A DNA stretch of 64,000 nucleotides from Mycobacterium sp. (GCF_002863225.1 NZ_PKEK01000010.1:64188-128187), one strand, 5' to 3'; positions 1 to 10,989 are shown, counted from the stretch's first letter. Translations and numbers: made by a program. The notes: a model not told the origin generated them from the sequence alone.

Positions 1-625
1 CGATCGCAAGACTGAAACCCACCGTCACCAGCCCGATCGTGGCCGCTCCGGTAGCGCCCTCGCCCCAGCGGGCCTTGATGACGGCGGCGGAGTGCTGCAG
101 CGACCGCAACGGGCCGGTGCCCTCGAACGCGATCACCGGCACGACGAAGAACGTGGCGATCCCCCACGCGGCGCCGGCGATTCCGGCCGCGATCTTGCCC
201 AGCAGTGGCACCCGGTTCTCGAACGCCCGTAACAACAGCCCGAACGTGGTGGCCACCAGCGTCCAGCCCAGGATCGGGCCGATCCGGTGCGCGGCGGCCG
301 CCAGCCCGTCGCGGACTCGGGTGTCCTCCCCGCGCATGGAGCGCACCGCGCACGCCGCCAGGGCCACGTTGAAGAACAGGGCGACAAAGGTCGATGCGTA
401 TGCGTATGCGGATGCGATGCCGGCGGCGTAGATGACCGGGTCGTTGCGTTCGACGGTCCGATGGTCGAAGACGCCGCGGGAGATCAGCGCCGGCGCCCAG
501 ATCGAGACCATCGCCAGGCAGGCGAAGACCGTCGACAGGACCGGGAACAGCGCCAGCGACGCGTCGCCGCGCAAGATGTCCCAGCTCTGCCGGGTGAGCG
601 CCCAGCCGCGTGCCAATCTGTCCAT
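1..625 (-). CDS. Multi-pass membrane protein (DUF6159-like), 5' part only
   Basis: The first 208 codons are inside the window; the gene runs off the left edge. The ATG at 625 is preceded by a clear GGAGGT. The protein begins MDRLARGWALTRQSWDILRG and has several hydrophobic stretches (about residues 22-42, 65-85, 115-135 and 145-165), so it is an integral membrane protein. The pattern (short cytoplasmic lead with RQSW, FPVLS before the first helix, a later AHRIGPILGW) resembles DUF6159 membrane proteins of actinobacteria, whose function is unknown. The family name is from memory and moderately sure; that it is a membrane protein is clear. The neighbour at 738 is divergent. Confidence 0.75.
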   Translation of the reverse strand, partial: MDRLARGWALTRQSWDILRGDASLALFPVLSTVFACLAMVSIWAPALISRGVFDHRTVERNDPVIYAAGIASAYAYASTFVALFFNVALAACAVRSMRGEDTRVRDGLAAAAHRIGPILGWTLVATTFGLLLRAFENRVPLLGKIAAGIAGAAWGIATFFVVPVIAFEGTGPLRSLQHSAAVIKARWGEGATGAATIGLVTVGFSLAI

Positions 626-737
626 CGACGCACCTCCGGCGTGCCCCCGTGAGCGTCGATCTTAGGTTGCGGCAACCGCGCGGGAGCCGTGATCCGAACG
701 ACCCGCCGGGTCGTCCATTCGAACGTATGATCGATCG

Positions 738-1061
738 GTGGGTGACCTCGCGTCGATCGGATACAACGGGCAGCCGGTGCGCAATCCGTTCCGGGTCGTG
801 CGCCCACCACTCACCGTGCTCATCGACCTGACCGTGCTGTTTCCCCGCGAGCCGCACCGCAGTGGCCGGTACAACCCGAATGGCCTGCAGTTGCACAAGG
901 TGGTCGAGGGGCAGCTCACCTGCTGGGGCATCTGCGAGCAGGGCGATTGGTGGGGGCTGGTGACCTACCCGATTGCCTACGGGGCCAAGCGCAAGATGGT
1001 GACGCACTGGGTTCCGGCCTGGACACTCCGCAAGAGTCCACCACGGCGCGAGGGGCTGTAA
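738..1061 (+). CDS. Conserved hypothetical protein, 107 aa
   Basis: I do not recognise a characterised family. The GTG at 738 lies close to a promoter-like stretch without an obvious Shine-Dalgarno, so leaderless translation is likely. The protein is soluble, with many aromatic residues (HKVVEGQLTCWGICEQGDWW, then GLVTYPIAYG) and a basic end (WVPAWTLRKSPPRREGL). Tryptophans cluster in the second half. It has no signal peptide or membrane helix. Codon use matches its neighbours and no longer overlapping frame competes, so it is probably real, but no function can be assigned. Confidence 0.6.
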   Translation: MGDLASIGYNGQPVRNPFRVVRPPLTVLIDLTVLFPREPHRSGRYNPNGLQLHKVVEGQLTCWGICEQGDWWGLVTYPIAYGAKRKMVTHWVPAWTLRKSPPRREGL

Positions 1062-1155
1062 GTCCAGGGAAAACCCCGGTATCCCGCGATGGATTCGACG
1101 TTTACTCTTCCTGTCACAGCCGCGTCCTCGTCTCGGCTGCCTGAACAGAGACCCG

Positions 1156-2511
1156 ATGAACGCATCCGTCACGCCCACGCCGTTGCGCCGGCTCGCCGCG
1201 CTGACCGGCGTCGCGATCGCCCTGATGTCCGGCGGCTGCGCGACGCCGCGCGCAACGCCCGGAACGCCGTCCGGCAACGTCAAAATCGTCACCGGCACAC
1301 CGCCGGGGTTTCGCGCGCAACAGACCGTCGACATGTTGAACTCCGATTGGCCGATCGGACCGACGAACGTCGCCACCCTGGCGACGCCCAGCGCGGCCGG
1401 CGGCGTGCAGGCCACCATGGAGAACCTCTGGTGGGACCGCCCGTTCACGGTCATCGGGGTCGACTACAACGCGGGGCGCGCGGTCGTGCACCTGCTCAAC
1501 TCGTTCGGCGCGCAGCAGAACATCGCGATCCACACCGACGACGCCGGCATGGTCGACCGATTCGACGCCGAAGTCGTTGCGCCCAAGATCAATTCCTGGG
1601 CCGACGTGGACGCCGAACTCGCCAAGTCGCATGCCCGCCATTCGTATCAGGTCGCCAAGGTCGACGACGGGCGCTGCGATCGGGTAGCCGGCCTCAACAC
1701 AGCCGAATCATTGCCTCTCGCTTCGATTTTCAAGCTGTACGTACTGTATGCGGTCGCCGAGGCGATCCGGGCCGGCACGCTGTCCTGGGACGAGCAGCTG
1801 ACCGTCACCGATAAATCCAGGGCGGTCGAATTCGCGACACTCGACGACCATCCGACCGGCTCGACGATCTCAGTGCGCGCCGCCGCCGACATCATGATCG
1901 CGAAAAGCAGCAACATGGCCACCGACCTACTGATCGACCGGGTCGGCACGGTCGCCGTCGAGCACGCCCTGGTTGCCGCCGGCCACCATGCCCCGCAGAG
2001 CATGACGCCGTTTCCGACCATGCATCAGTTGTTCACTCTCGGCTGGGGCCAGCATGATCTGCGCCAGCAGTGGAAGGATGCGGCGGGCGCACCCGCAGAT
2101 CGGGCGCGTCTGCTCGACGAGGTCAAATCGGTTCCCTATCAACCAGATCCGCGCCGCGGCCACACTCCGGCGTCGACGTACGGCATCGAGTGGTACGGCA
2201 ACGCCGAAGACATCTGCCGGGTGCACACCGCGCTGCAGGCCGGCGCGGTCGGGGCGGCCGAGCCGGTGCGACAGATCCTGGCGGCGAGTCCGGGTATCGA
2301 CCTCGACCGGCAGCAGTGGCCCTACATCGGCGCGAAAGGCGGAAACCTGCCCGGGGACTTGACTTTCAGCTGGTATGCCGTGAACCGATCCGGTCAGGCC
2401 TGGGTTGTCAGCTTCCAGTTGAGCTGGCCACAGTTTCACGGCCCCGCAGCGGGCGCGTGGATCATTTCGATCGCCAAGCAGGTATTCGCGATGGCAGACA
2501 AGCAGTCCTAG
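1156..2511 (+). CDS. lpqF: LpqF-like lipoprotein with beta-lactamase-fold serine hydrolase domain
   Basis: This 451-residue exported lipoprotein starts with a basic, hydrophobic signal peptide ending in the lipobox MSGGC (Cys about residue 28). An N-terminal NTF2/cystatin-like half (about 45-160) precedes a class A beta-lactamase/PBP-type domain. The active-site pieces are visible: SIFK as the SxxK serine-lysine pair, SSN as the SxN motif, and KGG where KTG is usual. Length and layout fit mycobacterial LpqF (Rv3593, about 452 aa). It would sit in the periplasm-like space and act on peptidoglycan peptides or beta-lactams, but activity is not established. The symbol is by similarity; another LpqF-like paralog is possible. 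Confidence 0.8.
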   Translation: MNASVTPTPLRRLAALTGVAIALMSGGCATPRATPGTPSGNVKIVTGTPPGFRAQQTVDMLNSDWPIGPTNVATLATPSAAGGVQATMENLWWDRPFTVIGVDYNAGRAVVHLLNSFGAQQNIAIHTDDAGMVDRFDAEVVAPKINSWADVDAELAKSHARHSYQVAKVDDGRCDRVAGLNTAESLPLASIFKLYVLYAVAEAIRAGTLSWDEQLTVTDKSRAVEFATLDDHPTGSTISVRAAADIMIAKSSNMATDLLIDRVGTVAVEHALVAAGHHAPQSMTPFPTMHQLFTLGWGQHDLRQQWKDAAGAPADRARLLDEVKSVPYQPDPRRGHTPASTYGIEWYGNAEDICRVHTALQAGAVGAAEPVRQILAASPGIDLDRQQWPYIGAKGGNLPGDLTFSWYAVNRSGQAWVVSFQLSWPQFHGPAAGAWIISIAKQVFAMADKQS

Positions 2512-2529
2512 GCCGGTTAGGGTTCTCCC

Positions 2530-3201
2530 GTGTCGACCAGCTTGGGCTCAGTGCTGACCACGCTCGTGCCGCTGGCATTGGTGGTCTCGATCTCGCCGCT
2601 GTCGATCATTCCGGCGGTGCTCGTATTGCAGACGCCCCGACCGCGGCCCACCGGGCTCGCCTTCCTCGGCAGCTGGCTGTTCGGGTTGTGCGCGCTCACC
2701 GCGATCTTCGCGTCGTCCTCCGACGCACTGGACGGGCTGCGCAAGTCGCCACCGACCTGGGCCTCCTGGCTGCGGGTCGTGCTCGGCGTGGCGCTGATCG
2801 CGTTCGGCGTGTACCGATGGCTGACCCGGAAGGGGCATTCCGAGTCACCGAAGTGGATGCGGGCCTTTGCAACCATGACGCCGTCGCGCGCCGCGCTGAC
2901 GGGTCTGCTGCTGGTGGTCGTGCGACTCGAAGTGCTGACCATGTGCGCGTTGGCCGGTTTGGCGATCGGCAGCAGCGGGCTCGCCAGGCCGGACGAGTGG
3001 ACGGCCGCGGTGATCTTCATCGTGGTCGCCGCGTCGTCGGTGGCGCTTCCGGTGCTCGCATACGTCGGCGCCGGTTCCCGTCTCGACGATTCGATGGCGA
3101 GCCTGAAGCTCTGGATGGAGAAGAACAACGCGGCACTGCTCGCGGTCATCTTCGTCCTGATCGGTGCGATGGTGTTCCACAACGGCATCAAGGCGTTGTG
3201 A
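2530..3201 (+). CDS. GAP-family integral membrane protein (Sap/LysE-like)
   Basis: A 223-residue protein with about six hydrophobic segments. The opening (LVPLALVVSISPLSIIPAVL) and the following LQTPRPRPTGLAFLGSWLFG are typical of the mycobacterial GAP/SfLAP family (PF11139), whose members take part in export or surface addressing of glycopeptidolipids and sulfolipid. The family shares the LysE-like transporter fold. It starts with GTG 18 nt after the lipoprotein stop and is followed closely by the flavohemoglobin gene, so the three may be co-transcribed. No lipid-synthesis gene is adjacent, so the substrate is unknown. Confidence 0.8.
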   Translation: MSTSLGSVLTTLVPLALVVSISPLSIIPAVLVLQTPRPRPTGLAFLGSWLFGLCALTAIFASSSDALDGLRKSPPTWASWLRVVLGVALIAFGVYRWLTRKGHSESPKWMRAFATMTPSRAALTGLLLVVVRLEVLTMCALAGLAIGSSGLARPDEWTAAVIFIVVAASSVALPVLAYVGAGSRLDDSMASLKLWMEKNNAALLAVIFVLIGAMVFHNGIKAL

Positions 3202-3237
3202 CGGCGAACTCCGCGGTCGGGCATAGGATCGGCGGCC

Positions 3238-4401
3238 GTGAGCCTCGACGATCGGGATGCGCTGGCGGTTCTGTATGCCGCCGTGGACGCCGATGACGCC
3301 AACGGGCTGATCGGCCGGTTCTACACCCGCTGGTTCTCCTTCGACGTGTCGCCGCGCGATCTGTTCCCGCCCGAGATGGCGGCCCAACGTGTCGTCTTCG
3401 CCCAGGCATTGAAGTACCTGTACGGCGAACTGGTGGCTCAGCGTTCGGACGAGCCGGTGGCGTTCCTGGCGCAGTTGGGTCGCGATCACCGCAAGTACGG
3501 CGTGCTGGCCGAGCATTACGAAACACTGGGGCAGGCGTTGTATGCGACCCTGCGCGACGCGCTCGCCGAAGAATGGACCGACGCCGTGGACGCCGCCGCC
3601 CGGCAATCGCTGAACCTGATCACCGGGGTGATGAGCGGAGCCGCCGAGGCCGAAGGCGGACCGGCCTGGTGGGACGGCACGGTGGTCGAACACCTGCGGG
3701 TGTCTCGCGATCTGGCGGTGATCCGGCTGCAGCTGGACAACCCGATGCCGTACCACGCCGGCCAGTACGTGAATGTTGCTGTGCCGCAATGCCCGCGGCG
3801 CTGGCGGTACCTGACCCCGGCCATTCCGCCCGACAGCAGCGGTGGCGTGGAGTTTCACGTTCGCGCAGTGTCCGGCGGCTTGGTCAGCAACGCGATCGTC
3901 AACGAGACCCGGGCCGGCGACCGGTGGCGGATGTCCAGTCCGCACGGCGCCCTGCAAGTCGACCGGGACGGCGGGGACGTGTTGCTGGTGGCCGGTAGCA
4001 CCGGGCTCACGCCGCTGCGCTCGATCGTCATGGACCTCACCCGCTGGGGTGAGAACCCGCGCGTGCACTTGTTCTTCGGCGGCCGGTATCCGTGCGAGCT
4101 CTACGACCTGCCGACGCTGTGGCAGATCGCCTCGAGCAATCCCTGGCTGTCGGTGACGCCGGTCTCCGAGTTCGACGGCGACCCGGCGTGGGCCGAGGAG
4201 TATCCGGACGTGACACCGCCGCGGGGCCTGCACGTACGCCAGACCGGGAAGCTGATGGACGTCGTCACCCGGTACGGCAACTGGGGCGACCGGCAGATCC
4301 TGGTTTGCGGCGGCCCACACATGGTGCGCGCGACCAGGGACGCGCTGATCGCCAAGGGTGCGCCTGCGGAGCGCATCCAGCACGACCCGTTGTCCCGCTA
4401 G
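3238..4401 (+). CDS. Type II flavohemoglobin (Rv0385-like)
   Basis: This 387-residue fusion has an N-terminal globin domain (about 1-140) and a ferredoxin-reductase-like FAD/NAD domain (about 150-387). The proximal haem histidine is H84 in GRDHRKYG. The reductase part shows GSTGLTPLRSI for NAD(P) binding and CGGPHMV near the end. The FAD motif is degenerate (RYLTPA in place of RxYS), a hallmark of the actinobacterial type II group represented by M. tuberculosis Rv0385. That group was described as acting in D-lactate-linked electron transfer rather than NO dioxygenation. It starts with GTG at 3238. In M. tuberculosis Rv0385 also lies a short distance from the dnaK cluster, which supports orthology. 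Confidence 0.87.
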   Translation: MSLDDRDALAVLYAAVDADDANGLIGRFYTRWFSFDVSPRDLFPPEMAAQRVVFAQALKYLYGELVAQRSDEPVAFLAQLGRDHRKYGVLAEHYETLGQALYATLRDALAEEWTDAVDAAARQSLNLITGVMSGAAEAEGGPAWWDGTVVEHLRVSRDLAVIRLQLDNPMPYHAGQYVNVAVPQCPRRWRYLTPAIPPDSSGGVEFHVRAVSGGLVSNAIVNETRAGDRWRMSSPHGALQVDRDGGDVLLVAGSTGLTPLRSIVMDLTRWGENPRVHLFFGGRYPCELYDLPTLWQIASSNPWLSVTPVSEFDGDPAWAEEYPDVTPPRGLHVRQTGKLMDVVTRYGNWGDRQILVCGGPHMVRATRDALIAKGAPAERIQHDPLSR

Positions 4402-4613
4402 CGCGGCCCGCCGGACGCGTCGATCGACCGCGGCTTGCCCAGGATTTTTTAAAACTACCCAGGTAAACCTCAGGTCGCGAGGTCACGCTCGGGCGACGGA
4501 ACAATGCAGAAATAGCGCTTCTAGCTGCAGTTATGCCACGGCTAGCCGCGCTGAACGAGCTTAGAAGAAACTTATTGCGTCTCAGTTATCTCTAAGGTAG
4601 CGTCGCTCACGCC

Positions 4614-4632
4614 TTAGGACAGGCAACCCTAA
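4614..4632. promoter_or_regulatory. Putative IdeR iron box
   Basis: The 19-mer TTAGGACAGGCAACCCTAA matches 15 of 19 positions of the mycobacterial IdeR consensus TTAGGTTAGGCTAACCTAA, with both outer arms TTAGG and CCTAA intact. It ends 24 nt before the GTG of the GjpA-like porin gene, a usual place for repression by iron-loaded IdeR. The 255-nt stretch 4402-4656 around it is visibly AT-richer than its surroundings and holds no gene. Confidence 0.55.
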
Positions 4633-4656
4633 CAAACGATACTGAACAGAGGAGAT

Positions 4657-5733
4657 GTGGTGCAATTAGCCTTGGAAACTGGCCCGAGCACCCGGTCGAT
4701 GGTGCGCCCCGTTGCGGCCAATCGAACTAAAGCCGCGCTAGTCGCCGGGTTTGCCCTGGCGGGCGCCGGCCTGATCGCTGTAGGACCGTCGACCAACCCG
4801 ACGCTGCCAAGCGTGCAGCACCATGAGGTTCAGCTGGTCGACCAATTCGTGAATCCAATCGACCCCGCCACCGTGTTCCCTCTCGCACTGCAAAACATCG
4901 GGAACCTTCAGACAGCAATCGGCAATGTTCCGCTCGACGACAAGCTGACCGACCTCTTCACCGCTTACGGCGATCGGCTCGCCAACAGCTTTGAGGTGTC
5001 GGCCAACGCCTTCCAGGATTTGATCGAGCAATTTCCGACGACGCTGCAGAATTCACTGGATTACCTGGCCGACGGCGAGTTCGTCGCGGCGTACAGCGAA
5101 CTCAACAGCTTCGGCCTGTTCGGTCTCGAGGATGTGGCGGCGCCAATCTTCGATCTGGTCAGCAGCAGGCGCGGTGAGGGGATACTCAACGACCTGGCTC
5201 AGCAGACGTACCAGGCGTTCAATGCGGTGTTCACCAGGGGTGACCTGTCTGGTTTCACCAAGGCGCTGCTCGGACCTGGCATCACCGCCAACTTCGAGGC
5301 GGCACTGATCGCCGATAACGTCGAGGACGCGATCAACAGCGGCGACTACCAAGGTGCATTCAACAACCTGCTCAACGCACCCGGCCAGATCCTGGGCGCC
5401 TACCTCAACGGGGCTCAATTCCCCTTCGTCGAGAATGGCGAGACGTTCCCCGGCCTCCTCAACGGAGGTCCGTTGCAGTTCCTGTTCGTCACCCTCCCTA
5501 CCCAGATCTCCGACGCCATCACCCTCCCCGACACCGTCGCGGCGGCATCGGCCGAGGCGATCGACAACGGCGACTGGAGCTCGCTGCTGGGCGGCGACTG
5601 GGGTGCGCTGTTCGACGCCGGTAACTGGAGCGCCTTGTTCGACGTTTCTGCCCTCACCGACAGCGTGACGTCAGCAATCGACCCAAGTGCTGTCACCGAC
5701 GAAGTGACCGCACTGGCGACGTCGCTCTTCTAG
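4657..5733 (+). CDS. GjpA-like exported outer-membrane porin family protein
   Basis: A 358-residue mycobacterial exported protein. After a 25-residue basic lead there is a single signal-type helix (AALVAGFALAGAGLIAV) followed by HHEVQLVDQF, the usual mature start in proteins annotated as outer-membrane porin GjpA. The mature part is acidic and helical with many D/N/Q and small residues; the end has repeated units (SSLLGGDWGALFDAGNWSAL). There is no Gly-Asn repeat, so it is not PE_PGRS. Two GTG codons stand in tandem (4657 and 4660); GAGGAG spacing slightly favours 4660. It carries its own promoter region with a possible IdeR site and ends in a strong terminator, so it is a single-gene unit. 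Porin function is a family label, not proven here. Confidence 0.7.
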   Translation: MVQLALETGPSTRSMVRPVAANRTKAALVAGFALAGAGLIAVGPSTNPTLPSVQHHEVQLVDQFVNPIDPATVFPLALQNIGNLQTAIGNVPLDDKLTDLFTAYGDRLANSFEVSANAFQDLIEQFPTTLQNSLDYLADGEFVAAYSELNSFGLFGLEDVAAPIFDLVSSRRGEGILNDLAQQTYQAFNAVFTRGDLSGFTKALLGPGITANFEAALIADNVEDAINSGDYQGAFNNLLNAPGQILGAYLNGAQFPFVENGETFPGLLNGGPLQFLFVTLPTQISDAITLPDTVAAASAEAIDNGDWSSLLGGDWGALFDAGNWSALFDVSALTDSVTSAIDPSAVTDEVTALATSLF

Positions 5734-5739
5734 CGCGAG

Positions 5740-5790
5740 AACAGGCGGGGCGGTGGGAGTTGAGGAGCTCCCCCGCCCTGCCCTGTTTTC
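5740..5790 (+). terminator. Intrinsic terminator after the GjpA-like gene
   Basis: A long GC-rich hairpin: left arm AACAGGCGGGGCGGTGGGAG, loop near TTGAGGAG, right arm CTCCCCCGCCCTGCCCTGTT, then TTTTCC. The arms pair over about 18 bp with one or two bulges. Confidence 0.8.
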
Positions 5791-5827
5791 CGGAGCAGCA
5801 CACAGCGCTCGCACTAGTGTCTAGCCC

Positions 5828-6718
5828 ATGCACACCGTCACGCTGAGCGACCCGTCATCGTCGGTAGAGGCGAAGTTCGTGCCGGAGGCCGGCATGATCG
5901 GGATCTCGCTGACCGACGCGGGCGTCGAGTTGCTCGGACAACGGCGCGGGTTGGACGCCTACGTGACCAACGGGAAGACGATGGGCATACCGATCCTGTA
6001 TCCCTGGGCAAATCGGTTGGGCGGCAACACCTATGAAGCTGAAGGTACAACCGTCACGCTGACCGACGGTGAATTCGGGGTGCGCACCGATCCCAACGGG
6101 CTGCCGATTCACGGCGTCCTCGCCGCGTTTGCGAACTGGCGGGTGACTCACGAGTCCGCCCACGAGCTCGCCGCCGAGGTCGACTTCACCACCGACGACG
6201 AACTGTTGGCCAGCTTTCCTTTTCCGCACCGGCTGGCCCTGACCATCACCCTGGTCGACCGGACATTGCGGGTGCGTGTTTCGGTGAACCCGACCGGCCG
6301 GCAAGCGGTGCCGTTGTGCTTCGGATTCCACCCCTACCTTCAGCTGCCGGACGTCCCCCGCGCGCAGTGGGTGATCGAGACCCCGGCGCTGCGACACCTC
6401 GCACTCGACGACAGAGGGCTGCCGACCGGCGACGCGGTTGTCCAGCCCGCGCTCAGTGAACCCTTGGGAGACAGAGGTTTCGACGACGGGTACGACCAGG
6501 TGGCCGAGGGCGCGGTGTTCGCGGTGTCCGGTGGGGGCCGGCGGATCGAGGTCCACTTCGAAGAGGGCTATCCCGCCGCGCAGATTTTCGCGCCGCCCGG
6601 TGAGGACGTCGTGTGCTTCGAGCCGATGACCGCGGTCACCGACGCCCTGCGCCGCGGTGGTTACCGGTCGGCGCAGCCCGGCGACTGGGGCATCGCCCAA
6701 TTCTCGATCCGCGTCTAG
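5828..6718 (+). CDS. Aldose 1-epimerase (mutarotase) family protein
   Basis: A 296-residue cytoplasmic protein of the galactose mutarotase-like superfamily, which interconverts alpha and beta anomers of sugars. The substrate-binding and catalytic landmarks are present: an early NRLGG, the histidine in CFGFHPYLQL (general acid) and the glutamate in CFEPMTA near the C-terminus (general base). Length is normal for the family. The ATG at 5828 follows CTAGCCC with no good ribosome site, so it may be leaderless. It is flanked by terminators on both sides, so it is monocistronic. The sugar used cannot be told from sequence. Confidence 0.85.
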   Translation: MHTVTLSDPSSSVEAKFVPEAGMIGISLTDAGVELLGQRRGLDAYVTNGKTMGIPILYPWANRLGGNTYEAEGTTVTLTDGEFGVRTDPNGLPIHGVLAAFANWRVTHESAHELAAEVDFTTDDELLASFPFPHRLALTITLVDRTLRVRVSVNPTGRQAVPLCFGFHPYLQLPDVPRAQWVIETPALRHLALDDRGLPTGDAVVQPALSEPLGDRGFDDGYDQVAEGAVFAVSGGGRRIEVHFEEGYPAAQIFAPPGEDVVCFEPMTAVTDALRRGGYRSAQPGDWGIAQFSIRV

Positions 6719-6738
6719 CGCCCGGGGCGAAAAAGAAC

Positions 6739-6773
6739 CCAGGGCTGCGAATCCGCGAAGATTGCAACCCTGG
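6739..6773. terminator. Bidirectional terminator between epimerase gene and hspR
   Basis: The hairpin CCAGGGCTGCGAAT / ATTGCAACCCTGG with the loop CCGCGAAG lies between convergent genes. It is flanked by AAAAAG on the left and CTTCTGTTT on the right, so it can serve both strands. Confidence 0.75.
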
Positions 6774-6795
6774 CTTCTGTTTCGGCGTACGACAG

Positions 6796-7167
6796 CTAGC
6801 GGCGCGGCTTCCAGACCACCACCGCGGTGCTCTTCGGCACCACCGCGAGGTCACGCCGCTGGTTGGCCCGCAAGGCTTCGATCTCGGCGGCCATCTCCTG
6901 CAGCCGGGACTGCAGCGCCTCGACCTGGTTGGTCAACTCGATGATGCGTTTGATACCGGCGAGGTTGACGCCTTCGTCTTGCGACAGCCGCTGCACCTCG
7001 CGGAGTAGATCCACGTCGTGCTGCGAATAACGCCGTCCCCCACCGGAACTCCGGTCCGGACTGACCAACCCGAGCCGGTCGTAGGTGCGTAGGGTCTGCG
7101 CGTGCATCCCGGCGAGTTCGGCGGCCACCGAGATGAGAAAAGTCCGGGCCTCGTCCTTCTTGGCCAT
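6796..7167 (-). CDS. hspR: HspR, MerR-family heat-shock repressor
   Basis: A 123-residue DNA-binding repressor. The MerR-type winged helix is clear (FLISVAAELAGMHAQTLRTY, then DRLGLVSP and GGGRRYSQHD), followed by a helical dimerisation region (NQVEALQSRLQEMAAEI) and a basic tail. HspR binds HAIR operators with DnaK as co-repressor and shuts the dnaK operon. Its ATG overlaps the dnaJ1 stop by one base (TGATG), so it is the last gene of the operon and is translationally coupled. Two HAIR sites lie upstream of dnaK in this window, closing the autoregulatory loop. Confidence 0.95.
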   Translation of the reverse strand: MAKKDEARTFLISVAAELAGMHAQTLRTYDRLGLVSPDRSSGGGRRYSQHDVDLLREVQRLSQDEGVNLAGIKRIIELTNQVEALQSRLQEMAAEIEALRANQRRDLAVVPKSTAVVVWKPRR

Positions 7168-8339
7168 CAGCGGTTACCCGCCCATCCGGCGCGCGGATCG
7201 AAGCCGCTGGATCGCTCGGCGACCGCATACGCTTCGAGTGCTTCCTTGGCGGCGCCCTCGAGGTTCGGGGGCACGGCGACTTTCACGGTGACCAGAAGGT
7301 CGCCCTGACCGCCGGAACGCTTCGGCACACCGCGGCCGCGTACCCGCAGGATGCGACCGTCGGTCGTCCCCTGCGGCACCCGAACGCCGACCTTGCCGTC
7401 CAGAGTTGGCACTGAAAGCGTTGTCCCTAGCGCCAATTCGGTGAAGCTGACCGGAACGGTGACGGTGAGGTCGTCGCCGTCACGAGCGAACACCTTGTCC
7501 GGCCGCACGTGCACGGTGACGTACAGGTCGCCCGACGGGGCGCCCCGCAAGCCGGCTTCACCCTGACCCGCCAGCCGAATCCGCTGCCCGTCTTCGACGC
7601 CCGGCGGAATGCGGACGTTGATGGTCCGGGTGCGAGTGGTGACACCGGTTCCCTTGCACTCGTCGCAGGGATTCTCGATGATCGACCCGGTGCCGCGGCA
7701 GTCCGTGCACGGCTCGGAGAAGCCGAAAGCGCCTTGGTTGCGGCTGATTACACCTGAGCCGTTGCATGTCGCGCAGACCTTCGGGCTGGTGCCTGGTCGG
7801 GCTCCACTGCCGTGACAGTTGGTGCACGGCGCCGGGCTGGTGAGCCGCAGCGGCATCGCGACGCCCTTGGTGGCTTCCAGGAAGTCCAGCTCGGTCTCGG
7901 TTTCGAGGTCGTTGCCGCGCCGGGGCCGACTCGGCCGCGGTTGTGCGCCACGGCCGAACAATCCGCCGAACAGGTCGCCGATGTTGCTGCCGCCGCTGCG
8001 GCCCGCCGCATCGAACAGGTCGTTGAGGTTGAAATCGGCACCGTCGCCGCCGAAGCCGCCGGTGAAGTCACCGCCGCCACCGCCGTTGAACCGGCGTCCG
8101 AATCCTCCACCGGCGAAGAGCCGACGGGTCTCGTCGTATTCCTTGCGCTTGGCCTCGTCGGACAAGACGCTGTACGCCTCCGAGACCGCCTTGAATCGTT
8201 CGGCCCCGTCCGGGTTCTTGTCCGGATGCAGGTCGGACGCCAGCTTGCGGTACGCCGTCTTGATCTCTTTGGCGCCGGCATCAGAGGAGACGCCCAACTC
8301 CTTGTAGAAGTCCTTTTCGACCCACTCGCGCTGAGCCAT
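7167..8339 (-). CDS. dnaJ1: DnaJ1 co-chaperone (Hsp40)
   Basis: A 390-residue type I DnaJ. It has a J domain with the HPDKNP motif, a Gly/Phe-rich segment, and four CxxCxGxG zinc-finger repeats ([32 protein letters not shown]), then the two C-terminal substrate-binding beta domains. It stimulates DnaK ATPase activity and delivers unfolded substrate. It is third in the dnaK-grpE-dnaJ1-hspR operon, 49 nt after grpE, and its start has AGGAGGTGACGC just upstream. Confidence 0.96.
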   Translation of the reverse strand: MAQREWVEKDFYKELGVSSDAGAKEIKTAYRKLASDLHPDKNPDGAERFKAVSEAYSVLSDEAKRKEYDETRRLFAGGGFGRRFNGGGGGDFTGGFGGDGADFNLNDLFDAAGRSGGSNIGDLFGGLFGRGAQPRPSRPRRGNDLETETELDFLEATKGVAMPLRLTSPAPCTNCHGSGARPGTSPKVCATCNGSGVISRNQGAFGFSEPCTDCRGTGSIIENPCDECKGTGVTTRTRTINVRIPPGVEDGQRIRLAGQGEAGLRGAPSGDLYVTVHVRPDKVFARDGDDLTVTVPVSFTELALGTTLSVPTLDGKVGVRVPQGTTDGRILRVRGRGVPKRSGGQGDLLVTVKVAVPPNLEGAAKEALEAYAVAERSSGFDPRAGWAGNR

Positions 8340-8388
8340 GTTGCGTCACCTCCTCCGCCTGCTGTGAGTTGTGCTGCCGCCGCTGGTT

Positions 8389-9035
8389 CTACGACGGTTC
8401 TGATTCTGCGTGCTGCTCACCCTCGTTCGCTTCGTTATTGCCCGAGTCGGCGCTCGGCGCGTTGCCGACCACGGTGTCCACCACCCCGACGAGCGCGTGC
8501 CGCAGCACCTGCTCGCCGAACTTGTAGCCCTGGCGCATCACGTTGCCGATCACCGGCTTGGAGCCCTCGCCGCCGTCGCCGTCGTGCTGCACGGCCTCGT
8601 GCAAGGCCGGATCGAAGTCGTCGCCCTCGGCACCGAATGCCGTCAGCCCGAGCCCGGCCAGCGCACCGACCAGTTTGTCGGCCACCGACTTCAGCGGACC
8701 CGATTCCAGATCACCGTGGTTGCGCGCCCGGTCGAAATCGTCCAGCACGCCCAGCAATTGGCTGACCACCGCGGCTTTGGCCCGTTCGGCGGTTGCTTCC
8801 TGGTCGCGCAGCGCCCGCTTGCGATAATTCGCGTAGTCGGCCTGCACCCGCTGAAGATCAGCGGTCAGCTCGGCAACCTTCTCGTCAGTGGCCGAGCTCT
8901 CGGCGGCCGGTCCGCCCGCACCGGGCGCCGCCCCCGAAGGGACGGCGCCGGCAGCGGCGTGACGTACTTCGCCGGTCTCAGGGTCGATTCGCCGCTTGTC
9001 GGTGACGACGACCGGCTCTTCCGGATTGCCTTCGG

Positions 9036-9039
<4 letters not shown>
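8389..9039 (-). CDS. grpE: GrpE nucleotide-exchange factor
   Basis: A 216-residue GrpE. The N-terminus (to about 55) is disordered, followed by the long dimer helix ([20 protein letters not shown]) and the compact beta domain ending in [17 protein letters not shown]. It drives ADP release from DnaK. Its ATG overlaps the dnaK stop by four bases (ATGA). The acidic tail ([14 protein letters not shown]) after the conserved core is longer than in enterobacteria and typical of actinobacteria. Confidence 0.96.
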
Positions 9040-10892
<1,853 letters not shown>

Positions 10893-10934
10893 AGTGAATC
10901 CTTCCTGATATTCGAGCTTCGTATGCACTACCCT

Positions 10935-10955
10935 GCTGAGTGAACCTCGCTCAAC
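10935..10955. promoter_or_regulatory. HAIR operator 1 (HspR site), imperfect
   Basis: The arms GCTGAGT and GCTCAAC are separated by exactly 7 nt, as in the HAIR consensus CTTGAGT-N7-ACTCAAG. It is 43 bp upstream of dnaK, close to the likely transcription start. It is weaker than the site at 10990. Confidence 0.65.
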
Positions 10956-10989
10956 ATTGCCTTCACAGCAGCTTAGCTGTCAAACCAAG

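Noticed and set aside
2845..4383. 512-codon minus-strand frame opposite the flavohemoglobin gene
   Set aside because: It is a GC-skew shadow; the plus-strand product has complete globin and reductase motifs.
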